A DNA stretch of 10,008 bases from Chloroflexota bacterium (GCA_003513015.1 DOTA01000351.1:1-10008); one strand, 5' to 3'. Positions 1 to 6,170 are shown, counted from the stretch's first letter. Translations and numbers: made by a program. The notes: a model not told the origin generated them from the letters alone.

Positions 1-81
1 ATACACGCCCCAATGGATGAACATGCCAAAGCGGGCGTCTTGGAACCATTGCAGACCTTTCTCGGATACTTGTTTGACCAT
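1..81 (-). CDS. alpha-L-fucosidase (GH29), N-terminal fragment
   Basis: The first 27 codons of a gene that runs off the left edge. The visible protein starts [19 protein letters not shown] and continues MFIHWGVY. The W-x(4)-RFGMFIHWG stretch (residues 12-25) is the hallmark N-terminal strand of glycoside hydrolase family 29, whose members hydrolyse terminal alpha-L-fucose from glycans; the conserved His-Trp pair lies in the fucose-binding pocket of the family. The ATG at 81-79 is preceded by AGGAGAG (86-92 region, minus strand), a good ribosome binding site. No signal peptide is visible in these residues, so this form is probably cytoplasmic, though only the start can be judged. It lies 40 bp downstream of the SDR gene on the same strand and is likely co-transcribed. 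The catalytic nucleophile and acid/base lie outside the window, so activity cannot be assessed. Confidence 0.8.
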   Translation of the reverse strand, partial: MVKQVSEKGLQWFQDARFGMFIHWGVY

Positions 82-100
82 GCTTCTCTCCTAGAAAATT

Positions 101-112
101 AACCACGTGGTT
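101..112. promoter_or_regulatory. perfect 12-bp palindrome, possible operator
   Basis: AACCACGTGGTT is a perfect dyad centred on CG, located in the 40-bp spacer between the SDR stop and the fucosidase ribosome binding site, 20 bp upstream of the fucosidase ATG. A CG-centred palindrome in front of a glycosidase gene is the shape of a LacI-family sugar operator, but no regulator of that family is in the window, so the function is inferred. The T-run at 116-123 lies on the wrong side for a terminator of the minus-strand genes. Confidence 0.4.
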
Positions 113-121
113 TGCTTTTTT

Positions 122-820
122 TTACCAGGGATATTCGATGCCTTCCCAGGTGTAGAATTTTCCGTTATCGACTGGTGCTAGCCCATCCGTGACTTTGAGA
201 ATCCCCGCGGCGGATTGGGTAGCCGAAAGGTGTGCGTCCGCGCCGCCCATGTCGGTGCGGACCCAGCCGGGGTGTAGGGCGATCACGGTGACGCCCGCGG
301 TTTCGGGATCCAAGGCCAGGGAGCGGGTGTACATGTTGAGGGCGGCTTTGCTCCCATAATAGTTGTAGCCGCGGAAGTGATCCATGCGTGAGATGGAGCC
401 AGCCTCTGATGAGATATTGATCAGTTTGGGATGATGTCCTTTTTTGAGCAGCGGCAGGAATTTTTGGGCGACCAACACAACCCCCACGGCATTGACATTG
501 AGTACCTTGAGCAAAATCTCAGCGGTGACTTCAGAGAGGTGCTCATCACCCCCGTGGATGGCGGCGTTGTTGAAGATGATGTCGAGCGCTTTCACTTCGG
601 CGGCGACGCGGGCTACACATGCGGCGATGCTCTGCTCGTCGGCCACATCCAGGGGGAGGAGGGTCACCTGCCCCGGATGTTTGGCGGCGATTTCTTCAAG
701 GATAGCTGCCTTTTCCGGGGAACGGCAACTCGCGAAAATCCGGTCGCCGCGCTGCGCACATTGTTGGGTCAGTTCCAAGCCGAGGCCGCGATTGGCTCCG
801 GTAATCAGGATTCTATTCAC
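122..820 (-). CDS. short-chain dehydrogenase/reductase (SDR), C-factor/carbonyl-reductase-like
   Basis: A 232-residue NAD(P)-dependent oxidoreductase of the classical SDR fold, at the usual family length. Visible motifs are the Rossmann dinucleotide-binding TGANRGLG (residues 7-14), the D58-V adenine-ring contact region, NNAA (84-87), the catalytic Ser of ISS (137-138), Tyr154-x3-Lys158 (in YNYYGSK) and HPGWVRTDMGG (183-193). The set Ser-Tyr-Lys is complete, so it should be an active enzyme. The substrate cannot be read from the sequence; the RGLG and PGWVRTDMGG motifs resemble the CsgA/sniffer-like branch. The start is GTG at 820-818, with GGAG at 829-826 and a 5-nt spacer; the overlapping ATG at 822 is followed at once by a stop and is not usable. 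It sits third in the minus-strand cluster, 78 bp after the esterase and 40 bp before the fucosidase. Confidence 0.9.
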   Translation of the reverse strand: MNRILITGANRGLGLELTQQCAQRGDRIFASCRSPEKAAILEEIAAKHPGQVTLLPLDVADEQSIAACVARVAAEVKALDIIFNNAAIHGGDEHLSEVTAEILLKVLNVNAVGVVLVAQKFLPLLKKGHHPKLINISSEAGSISRMDHFRGYNYYGSKAALNMYTRSLALDPETAGVTVIALHPGWVRTDMGGADAHLSATQSAAGILKVTDGLAPVDNGKFYTWEGIEYPW

Positions 821-837
821 ATGTTCTCCATTTTTTT

Positions 838-890
838 CGCGGAGAGCGCATAGAACGCGGAGATTTTTTGTTCTCTCTGCGCTCTCCGCG
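838..890. repeat. inverted repeat / hairpin in esterase-SDR spacer
   Basis: Arms CGCGGAGAGCGCA (838-850) and TGCGCTCTCCGCG (878-890) are perfect 13-bp complements. After a small internal loop the pairing resumes with AGAAC (852-856) and GTTCT (870-874). A second copy of CGCGGAG occurs at 856-862 inside the loop. On the minus strand, which is transcribed, the stem is followed by an A-run rather than a T-run, so it is not a standard intrinsic terminator. It could act as an mRNA stabiliser between cistrons or be a copy of a dispersed genomic repeat; the latter is inference. Confidence 0.75.
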
Positions 891-898
891 GATGAAAT

Positions 899-1861
899 TT
901 ATAATCCCAGCATGAACTGGAAGATTTTGTCGTTCAAGTCCGGTAGGCCTTCGTGCCCATAATCGGGGTAGAGCAGCAGCGATTTGGGCGCGGTGATTTT
1001 GTTGTAGGCCGCGAACTGCGTGGAAGGCGGGCAGATGGTATCCATCAGCCCTGAGGCCATAAGCACTTCGCCGCGGATGCGTGGGGCCAGGTGCTGGATG
1101 TCGATGTAGCCAAGTTGGGTAAAGATTTCAGCTTGGCGCTCGTGACGGGGATCGAAACGCCGGAACCAGGCGCGCAGTTCGTCATAGGCATCGACATCCT
1201 GGTCGATATCCCAGACGCGTTGGTAGTCGCTCAGAAAGGGGTAAACGGGGGCGGCGCGCTTAATCCGGGGTTCGAGGGAGGCACAGGCCAGGGTTAGCCC
1301 GCCACCCTGCGAGCCGCCGGTGGCACCCACGCGGGTTTCGTCGACCGAGGGCATCTCCATCACGATTTTGGCGAGTTGGGCGGTATCGGTGAAGATCGAG
1401 CGGTACAACAATTTTGCGGGATCATCCTCCAGGCCGCGCACGAAATGGCCGTTGAGCGTCCAGCCCTTCACGCCGCCCACATCCTCGGATTTGCCACCCT
1501 GCCCGCGGCAATCCAGCGCGGCTACGGTGAAGCCGGCGGCCACATAGGCTAGCTTATCGGCCCAATCACCGGAGTTCATCGAATAGCCGTGGAACATCAG
1601 CACTGCCGGGCCGGGTTTTGTGATTCCTTTGGGCTGTAGAAACTTGGCGTACGCGCGCGCACCCCCTATTCCGGTGAAATACAGGTGGTAGCAATCCGCG
1701 AAGGGGGCTTGAAATTCCGCCGGGATCAGTTCCACCTGCGGGTCCAGCGCCCGCATTTCGGCCAGGGCGGTATCCCAATAGGCCTCGAAATCCGCGGGTT
1801 TAGGGTTGGTGCCTTCGTAAGTGAGAAGGTCTTCATAGGGCATATCAAAAAGCAGGGGCAT
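899..1861 (-). CDS. acetylxylan esterase / cephalosporin-C deacetylase family (CE7) esterase
   Basis: A 320-residue alpha/beta hydrolase of the AXE1 (carbohydrate esterase 7) family, which removes acetyl groups from xylo-oligosaccharides and related acetylated sugars. The length is that of the family. Visible features are MFHGY (89-93, oxyanion-hole region), DCRGQGGKSED (117-127, the family RGQ motif), the nucleophile Ser184 in GGSQGGG, Asp274 in SGLMDTICPP and His303 in YGHEG, so the catalytic triad is intact. There is no signal peptide, so it should act in the cytoplasm on imported oligosaccharides. The open frame could begin 9 codons earlier (1888), but AAGGAG at 1874-1869 lies 7 nt before the ATG at 1861, and MPLLFDMPYEDLL is the usual family N-terminus, so 1861 is chosen. 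It follows the aldo/keto reductase by 93 bp. Confidence 0.93.
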   Translation of the reverse strand: MPLLFDMPYEDLLTYEGTNPKPADFEAYWDTALAEMRALDPQVELIPAEFQAPFADCYHLYFTGIGGARAYAKFLQPKGITKPGPAVLMFHGYSMNSGDWADKLAYVAAGFTVAALDCRGQGGKSEDVGGVKGWTLNGHFVRGLEDDPAKLLYRSIFTDTAQLAKIVMEMPSVDETRVGATGGSQGGGLTLACASLEPRIKRAAPVYPFLSDYQRVWDIDQDVDAYDELRAWFRRFDPRHERQAEIFTQLGYIDIQHLAPRIRGEVLMASGLMDTICPPSTQFAAYNKITAPKSLLLYPDYGHEGLPDLNDKIFQFMLGL

Positions 1862-1868
1862 GGGGGGT

Positions 1869-1874
1869 CTCCTT
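1869..1874 (-). promoter_or_regulatory. ribosome binding site fixing the esterase start
   Basis: AAGGAG on the minus strand, 7 nt before the ATG at 1861. It decides for this start over the upstream in-frame ATG at 1888. Confidence 0.8.
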
Positions 1875-1886
1875 ATGTGAATGTAC

Positions 1887-1948
1887 ACAGGTATACAGGG
1901 AAACAGGTAGACACGGAATTTTTAACTTGTATCCGTATGTACCTGTTT
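1887..1948. repeat. octamer-periodic inverted repeat in reductase-esterase spacer
   Basis: The plus strand shows four 8-bp units in exact register: ACAGGTAT (1887), ACAGGGAA (1895), ACAGGTAG (1903) and ACACGGAA (1911). The stretch AAACAGGTAGACACGG (1901-1916) is matched at 14 of 16 positions by the reverse complement of 1933-1948, with a 16-nt loop between. Read on the minus strand, the second arm is also octamer-phased (ACAGGTAC, ATACGGAT). No T-run follows in the transcribed direction. It looks like a repeat-derived element rather than a simple terminator. It occupies most of the 93-bp spacer, leaving room for only the esterase ribosome binding site. Confidence 0.65.
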
Positions 1949-1954
1949 ACGTTG

Positions 1955-2956
1955 CTACAACACCCGTGCCTTCATCCAGTCGTTGCTGTTATGGAAGTCG
2001 GCGATGGCGTTGCCGGGGTGGACGAGTTCGTCAAACAGGGGGATATCGGCCTCATCGAGATGCTTGTCGAGGATGCCAAGGGCGTCTTCTAGGTGAGCAA
2101 GCGTGCGTGGCCCGATGATGGGTGCCGTAACCCCGGTTTGATCCTTAACCCAGAGCAACGCCAACTGGGAGGTGGTCAGCCCGCGTTCATTTGCCATTTC
2201 ACCAACTTTGATAGCCACATCAATGCCCGGCTGGTTGACGCGGCGGGCGAACCACTCAGCCCGGTTGGCGCGCGAGCCTTCGGGATAATCTTTGGCGTTA
2301 TCGTAGCGCCCGGCTAGAATGCCGCCCGCCAGCGGAGACCACGGCAGCAGCGCCAGCCCGTATTTTTGCGCCAGGGGTACGAGTTCATTCTCGATGCGGC
2401 GATCGAGGAAATTGTAGGGTGGCTGTTCGCTGATGTAGCGGTTCAGCCCGAATTTTTCGCTGACGGCCAGAGCCTCCATCACCTTCCAGGCCGGGTGCGT
2501 GGAGCAACCGATATAGCGCACCTTGCCATCCCGAATGAGATCATCGAAGGCCCGCAGGGTTTCATCTTGGGGGATGTTTTGGCTGGGGCGATGGAGTTGA
2601 TAGAGGTCAATATGGTCGGTTTGCAGGCGGCGCAGCGAATCTTCGCAGGATTGGATGATGTGGTAACGCGAGGCGCCCTGGGCGTTGGGGTCGTCATCCT
2701 CCATTGTGCCGAATACTTTGGTTGCCAGTACGACCTGATCGCGGCGTCCGTTTTCTTGGAGGGCGCGGCCGACGATCTTTTCACTCTCGCCGCGGTTGTA
2801 GACGTTGGCGGTGTCGATGAAGTTGATGCCGCTCTCCAACGCGCGGTTGATAATTTCCAGGGATTCGGCCTCCCCGCTGGGGTCCGGGAAATTCATCGCC
2901 CCCAAACATAACGGTGAAACTTTGAGGCCAGTTCGTCCTAAATCACGATATTCCAT
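1955..2956 (-). CDS. aldo/keto reductase
   Basis: A 333-residue NADP-dependent aldo/keto reductase, normal for the TIM-barrel family. The N-terminus MEYRDLGRTGLKVSPLCLGAMNF is typical. The catalytic tetrad is visible as Asp48 (in FIDTANVY), Tyr53, Lys80 (in LATKVFG) and His122 (in LYQLHRP). Further motifs are YIGCSTHPAW (148-157), WSPLAGGILAGRY (206-218) and the cofactor-binding GPRTLAHLEDAL (282-293). It reduces carbonyls or oxidises sugar hydroxyls; in a cluster with a fucosidase and a deacetylase a sugar-related role is plausible but is inference. The ATG at 2956 has AAAGGAG 6 nt upstream. It is the first gene of the minus-strand cluster and divergent from the GntR operon. Confidence 0.93.
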   Translation of the reverse strand: MEYRDLGRTGLKVSPLCLGAMNFPDPSGEAESLEIINRALESGINFIDTANVYNRGESEKIVGRALQENGRRDQVVLATKVFGTMEDDDPNAQGASRYHIIQSCEDSLRRLQTDHIDLYQLHRPSQNIPQDETLRAFDDLIRDGKVRYIGCSTHPAWKVMEALAVSEKFGLNRYISEQPPYNFLDRRIENELVPLAQKYGLALLPWSPLAGGILAGRYDNAKDYPEGSRANRAEWFARRVNQPGIDVAIKVGEMANERGLTTSQLALLWVKDQTGVTAPIIGPRTLAHLEDALGILDKHLDEADIPLFDELVHPGNAIADFHNSNDWMKARVL

Positions 2957-2990
2957 TTGAAACTCCTTTTGGGCTAGTTAACTTGATGGC

Positions 2991-3019
2991 AGGGTAGCAC
3001 ACTCGGAAAGCAGAGTCAA
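2991..3019 (-). promoter_or_regulatory. candidate sigma70 promoter for the aldo/keto reductase
   Basis: On the minus strand TTGACT (3019-3014) is followed after 17 bp by TACCCT (2996-2991). The -35 box is near consensus and the spacing ideal, but the -10 box is weak. The start of transcription would fall about 30 nt before the reductase ATG. Confidence 0.4.
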
Positions 3020-3038
3020 GAATTTTAAAGTTTCCGTC

Positions 3039-3066
3039 TTGACAAAATCGATTTTCTGTATACAAT
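3039..3066 (+). promoter_or_regulatory. sigma70 promoter of the GntR-protease-ABC operon
   Basis: A perfect -35 TTGACA (3039-3044), a 16-bp spacer and TACAAT (3061-3066, five of six consensus bases). Transcription should begin near 3073, leaving a leader of about 38 nt. The -10 box overlaps the first of the ACAA octamers, so whatever binds the repeats would compete with RNA polymerase. Confidence 0.7.
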
Positions 3067-3109
3067 CCTACAAAGACACAATAAAACAATAATACAATAG
3101 AACAATTTT
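3062..3109 (+). repeat. six phased ACAA octamers in the promoter/leader
   Basis: Six contiguous 8-bp units begin with ACAA in perfect register: ACAATCCT (3062), ACAAAGAC (3070), ACAATAAA (3078), ACAATAAT (3086), ACAATAGA (3094) and ACAATTTT (3102). They run from the -10 box to one base before the GntR ATG. There is no Shine-Dalgarno sequence in this stretch, so translation starts from an A-rich, unstructured leader. Plausible roles are autoregulatory operator repeats or a slippage-prone leader; neither is shown by the sequence. Confidence 0.7.
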
Positions 3110-3110
3110 T

Positions 3111-3524
3111 ATGCAAATAAAACTTGATTTTCGCTCCAAGATGCCCATTTATGTGCAAATCATCGATCAGATTAAGCATCTGATTGCTAGTGGTGTGCTT
3201 GAACCCGATGTTCAATTACCCACGATCCGGGAAATGGCGGCAGATTTGGATGTGAATTTTACGACAGTTGCACGGGCTTACCGCTTGCTGGATGAAGAAG
3301 GTTTGATTTCTACCCAACATGGCCGTGGCACGTATATCTTACCGTTGCCCGTGGATCAAACAGCCAGTGAGTTTCGCCGGGATGATTTAGAGCGCTTGAC
3401 CCGTTATTTTTTGAACGAGACGGCCCGCCTGGGCTATGGCCCGGAAGAAGTTGCCGAGATTGTCAAGGACACTCTTTATCTGTGGGAAACGGAGGGAACT
3501 CCTCCCGCAGAACACGCTGATTAA
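3111..3524 (+). CDS. GntR family transcriptional regulator, YtrA-like
   Basis: A 137-residue DNA-binding regulator with an N-terminal winged helix (about residues 8-80) and a short helical C-terminus (about 88-128), the architecture of the YtrA branch of GntR, which lacks a large ligand-binding domain. Visible features are PIYVQIIDQIKHLIASG (12-28), the helix-turn-helix LPTIREMAADLDVNFTTVAR (36-55), RAYRLLDEEGL (55-65) and the wing GRGTYIL (71-77). Members usually repress their own operon, which typically encodes an ABC transporter responding to envelope-active compounds; that is the arrangement here. The ATG at 3111 has no Shine-Dalgarno sequence but sits directly after the octamer repeats, and the protein begins as family members do (MQIKLDFRSKMPIY). 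It is first in the operon, 37 bp before the protease. Confidence 0.93.
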   Translation: MQIKLDFRSKMPIYVQIIDQIKHLIASGVLEPDVQLPTIREMAADLDVNFTTVARAYRLLDEEGLISTQHGRGTYILPLPVDQTASEFRRDDLERLTRYFLNETARLGYGPEEVAEIVKDTLYLWETEGTPPAEHAD

Positions 3525-3530
3525 TGTTAT

Positions 3531-3546
3531 GGTTTCACGTGAAACA
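3531..3546. promoter_or_regulatory. parS: parS-like site (candidate ParB-binding sequence)
   Basis: GGTTTCACGTGAAACA contains the perfect 14-bp palindrome GTTTCACGTGAAAC (3532-3545). The canonical bacterial chromosomal parS is TGTTTCACGTGAAACA, so 15 of 16 bases agree and only the first differs. It lies in the 37-bp spacer between the regulator and the protease gene. ParB loads on such sites to partition the chromosome and they cluster near the replication origin in most species. The alternative is an operator for the GntR protein; no ParA/ParB gene is in the window. Confidence 0.65.
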
Positions 3547-3561
3547 AAAAAGTGATTTCTG

Positions 3562-4434
3562 ATGTTTGATGCTCTGATTCGCTTCTTAAATGCTGCGCTG
3601 ATGATTGCCCTGCCTCTGGGATTGGGTGTGTATCTGTCCCGAAAGCTGGACGGAAAATGGCGGCTGTTTGGCGTGGGTGCGCTCACTTTTGTGGCATCAC
3701 AGGTCTTTCACATCCCTTTTAATGCCTGGATACTTAATCCGTTGTTGAAAAAGCTGGATTTGCAAATCTCTGATCCGGTTTTGCAATTGGCGGTTGTGGC
3801 TCTCCTGCTGGGACTTTCGGCCGGTGTTTTTGAAGAGGTCTCGCGTTATCTGGTCTATCGCTTCTGGCTTGTCGCAAAATCAGATCGTACCTGGCGCTCG
3901 GCGTTGATGTTTGGCGCCGGGCACGGCGGGATCGAAGCCATCATATTGGGTGTTTTGGGGTTATATGCCTTTGTCCAACTGGTGGCCTATCGAAACGCGG
4001 ATTTGAGCGCAATTGTGACGCCAGAACAATTAGACCTCGCTAAATTGCAGGTCGAAACGTATTGGTCGTTGCCCTGGTATGCGGCGCTTCTGGGGGCGGT
4101 GGAACGCGCTGCCGCGATTTGTTTTCACCTGAGTGCCACCGTTTTGGTGCTTCAGGCTTTTCGGCGAAAAAACATTTTTTGGCTGTTCCTGGCTATCGGC
4201 TGGCATACCATCTTAGATGCCGTGGCTGTTTTTGGCGCGCAAAGTTGGGGGACCTATGTCACGGAGGGGCTGATTGTTAGCCTGGGATTGTTAGGGTTGG
4301 TGATTGTTTTTCTTTTGCGGGAACCCGCTGAAATCCAAGATGTTTTATCGCCTGAAGATACAGAACCAGCTCAAATTGAGATTCAACCTCAAAAACCATC
4401 CATCGAAACTTTGGAGGATTCTCGTTATGTCTGA
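3562..4434 (+). CDS. YhfC-family glutamic-type intramembrane protease
   Basis: A 290-residue polytopic membrane protein with about seven hydrophobic segments (roughly 8-25, 34-56, 75-93, 112-142, 172-198, 204-224, 232-252) and a polar tail. The candidate active-site motifs of the YhfC/PrsW/CPBP superfamily are present: EEVSRY (91-96), GAGHGGIEA (118-126, with His121 and Glu125), ER-x(6)-FHLSA (181-192, His189) and GWHTILDA (213-220, His215, Asp219). Such proteins are proposed to cleave within membranes or to protect against peptides; the substrate is unknown. The start is ATG 3562 with only a weak AGTGA upstream; no better in-frame start exists. Its last 8 bases overlap the ABC ATPase gene, implying translational coupling. 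The tail after residue 253 is acidic and proline-rich, beyond the membrane domain. Confidence 0.85.
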   Translation: MFDALIRFLNAALMIALPLGLGVYLSRKLDGKWRLFGVGALTFVASQVFHIPFNAWILNPLLKKLDLQISDPVLQLAVVALLLGLSAGVFEEVSRYLVYRFWLVAKSDRTWRSALMFGAGHGGIEAIILGVLGLYAFVQLVAYRNADLSAIVTPEQLDLAKLQVETYWSLPWYAALLGAVERAAAICFHLSATVLVLQAFRRKNIFWLFLAIGWHTILDAVAVFGAQSWGTYVTEGLIVSLGLLGLVIVFLLREPAEIQDVLSPEDTEPAQIEIQPQKPSIETLEDSRYV

Positions 4435-5350
4435 TCAAGAGGATGCGATTGTCATCCAGGAATTGACAAAATCATTCGATGCCGTTCTGGCTGTAGATCG
4501 CTTGTCGGTTTCGGTTCACGCCGGTGAAATTTTTGGTTTGCTCGGGCCGAATGGTGCCGGGAAGACCACCACCATTCGTATGTTGAGTGCTCTGATTGGC
4601 CCGACTAGTGGGCGGGCCTGGGTGGCCGGGTATGAAGTTGGCAAGCAAAATCAGGAAATCCGTAGCACGGTGGGTATTTTAACTGAATCGCCGGGGATGT
4701 ATGACCAACTCTCTGCCGAGCGTAATCTCTCGTTTTTCGGCGAGATGTACGAGGTAGCCGATCTCCCGGCCCAAGTGGAACGTTATTTGCGCATGTTGGG
4801 GCTGTGGGAACGCCGCTTTGAACCCGTCGGGACTTTCTCGAAAGGTATGCGTCAAAAATTGGCAATTGCGCGGGCTTTGCTGCACGAACCCAAAGTGCTT
4901 TTCTTAGATGAACCCACCAGTGGCTTAGATCCTGAGGCCGCGCTCCTGGTGCGTCAGTTTATTGCTGAGTTGCGGGAAGAAGGCCGCACTATTGTGCTTT
5001 GTACCCACAATCTTGATGAAGCCGATCGCCTGTGTGACCGCATCGCAGTTTTCAAAAGCAACTTGCTGGCTTTAGATACCCCCAATGCCTTGCGCCGAAA
5101 ACTCTTCGGGCGCAAAGTGGTTTTTCACCTTGTGACGGCAAAACCTGATTTGGCTGAGTTTGTCAAGCAGCATCCTTTTGTGCAATCTGTGGAGGTTGTC
5201 GATAATAAGTTGATTGTGGGGTTAGATGACCCTGAAAGCCAGAACCCGCTTTTGATTAATGGCCTCGTACAAGCCGGGGCCGAAATTCAATTTGTCGGCG
5301 AGGTCCGCCAGCGGCTGGAAGATGTTTACATGCAATTAGTGAATGCGTAG
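4427..5350 (+). CDS. ABC transporter ATP-binding protein, NatA/CcmA-like
   Basis: A 307-residue ATPase of the ABC-2 exporter type. Visible are Walker A GPNGAGKTT (40-48), the Q-loop region LTESPGMYDQLSAERN (85-100) with Glu87 where Gln is usual, the signature FSKGMRQKLAIARAL (137-151), Walker B VLFLDEPTSGLDP (157-169, catalytic Glu162), the D-loop and the switch His194 in CTHNLDEAD. The C-terminal 80 residues form the extra domain common to drug, lipid or peptide exporters. The open frame extends upstream to 4304, but GGAGG at 4413-4417 lies 9 nt before the ATG at 4427 and the family N-terminus (IVIQELTKSFDAVLAV) follows it, so the shorter start is right. It overlaps the protease stop by 8 bases and precedes the permease by 5 bp, so ATPase and permease form one transporter. 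Confidence 0.95.
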   Translation: MSDQEDAIVIQELTKSFDAVLAVDRLSVSVHAGEIFGLLGPNGAGKTTTIRMLSALIGPTSGRAWVAGYEVGKQNQEIRSTVGILTESPGMYDQLSAERNLSFFGEMYEVADLPAQVERYLRMLGLWERRFEPVGTFSKGMRQKLAIARALLHEPKVLFLDEPTSGLDPEAALLVRQFIAELREEGRTIVLCTHNLDEADRLCDRIAVFKSNLLALDTPNALRRKLFGRKVVFHLVTAKPDLAEFVKQHPFVQSVEVVDNKLIVGLDDPESQNPLLINGLVQAGAEIQFVGEVRQRLEDVYMQLVNA

Positions 5351-5355
5351 GTGTT

Positions 5356-6156
5356 ATGATGAGAAAAATATGGATTCTTGTTCGTAAAGAATGGGCTGAA
5401 GTTTTCAAAAATCGATTTGTGCTTTTTACAACGGCCTTTTTGCCGCTCTTGTTTGCTGTACTGCCGCTCGTTATCATGTATGCCACAGGAAATTACGCCT
5501 CCGATATTAATGATTTGGCATCAACGTCAGATGTTCCTCCGGAATTTATGGAATTATGTGTGGGCTTAGACGGAAGTGGCTGCATGCAGTATTTCTTGGT
5601 ATCTCAATTTATGCTGTTGTTTATGATGGTGCCGATGATTATCCCGGTAACTTTTGCATCATACAGCATCGTTGGTGAAAAATCCACACGCACGTTGGAA
5701 CCGTTGTTGGCCACCCCCATAAAAACCATTGAACTGCTGACCGGAAAAGCCTTGGCTGCGACGATCCCGGCCGTGTTGGCTACCTGGCTCAGCTTTTTAA
5801 TATTTGCGATTGGTGCTTTTATTTTAGCAACCAGCCCGGGGGTGGTAGGCAAAATCCTGGATGCCTTGTGGCTGACTGCGATTATTGTTGTTGGTCCATT
5901 ATTGGCAATCTTTGGGGTCACCATCGCCGTGATGATTTCTTCGCGCGTCAATGATCCGCGCGTCGCCGAACAAGTATCGGCCTTGTTTGTGTTGCCCCTC
6001 GTCGGACTTTTTGTGGCCCAATCTTTAGGCTTGATCTACCTTAATGCCCAACTTATCCTCTGGATGGCAGTAATTCTGATCGTGCTTGATACTGGGATGT
6101 TTGCCTTTGCTACTCAATTATTCCAAAGAGAAACCATCCTAACTCGCTGGAAATGA
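5356..6156 (+). CDS. ABC-2 type transporter permease
   Basis: A 266-residue integral membrane subunit with six hydrophobic segments (about 22-43, 80-105, 130-157, 168-194, 208-228, 232-253). The N-terminal cytoplasmic helix (MMRKIWILVRKEWAEVFKNR) is the amphipathic entry typical of NatB/ABC-2 permeases, and GEKSTRTLEPLLATPI (107-122) is the conserved coupling motif after the second segment, which contacts the ATPase. An extracellular loop of about 35 residues (44-79) contains two cysteines (Cys68, Cys76). It lies 5 bp after the ATPase gene, and its stop overlaps an upstream start-like ATG of the next frame. The exported substrate cannot be read from the sequence. Confidence 0.93.
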   Translation: MMRKIWILVRKEWAEVFKNRFVLFTTAFLPLLFAVLPLVIMYATGNYASDINDLASTSDVPPEFMELCVGLDGSGCMQYFLVSQFMLLFMMVPMIIPVTFASYSIVGEKSTRTLEPLLATPIKTIELLTGKALAATIPAVLATWLSFLIFAIGAFILATSPGVVGKILDALWLTAIIVVGPLLAIFGVTIAVMISSRVNDPRVAEQVSALFVLPLVGLFVAQSLGLIYLNAQLILWMAVILIVLDTGMFAFATQLFQRETILTRWK

Positions 6157-6170
6157 TATTGGAGTTTATT

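Noticed and set aside
101..123. Palindrome plus T-run as a terminator
   Set aside because: The T-run is on the plus strand side, where no gene reads in; for the minus-strand genes it lies before the dyad.
431..962. Two overlapping plus-strand open frames (140 and 172 codons) opposite the SDR gene
   Set aside because: They lie fully antisense to a gene with intact SDR motifs, show no recognisable domain and have no ribosome binding site.
2366..2911. A 181-codon plus-strand open frame opposite the aldo/keto reductase
   Set aside because: It is the mirror frame of a well-conserved reductase. Its hydrophobic-acidic composition is what antisense of such codons gives.
3531..3551. The GTTTCAC/GTGAAAC dyad as an intrinsic terminator after the regulator gene
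   Set aside because: The dyad has no loop and is followed by A residues on the coding strand, and the operon clearly continues.
4304..4426. Longer N-terminus for the ABC ATPase (41 extra residues)
   Set aside because: It would overlap the protease gene by 131 bases. GGAGG before 4427 and family alignment favour the shorter start.
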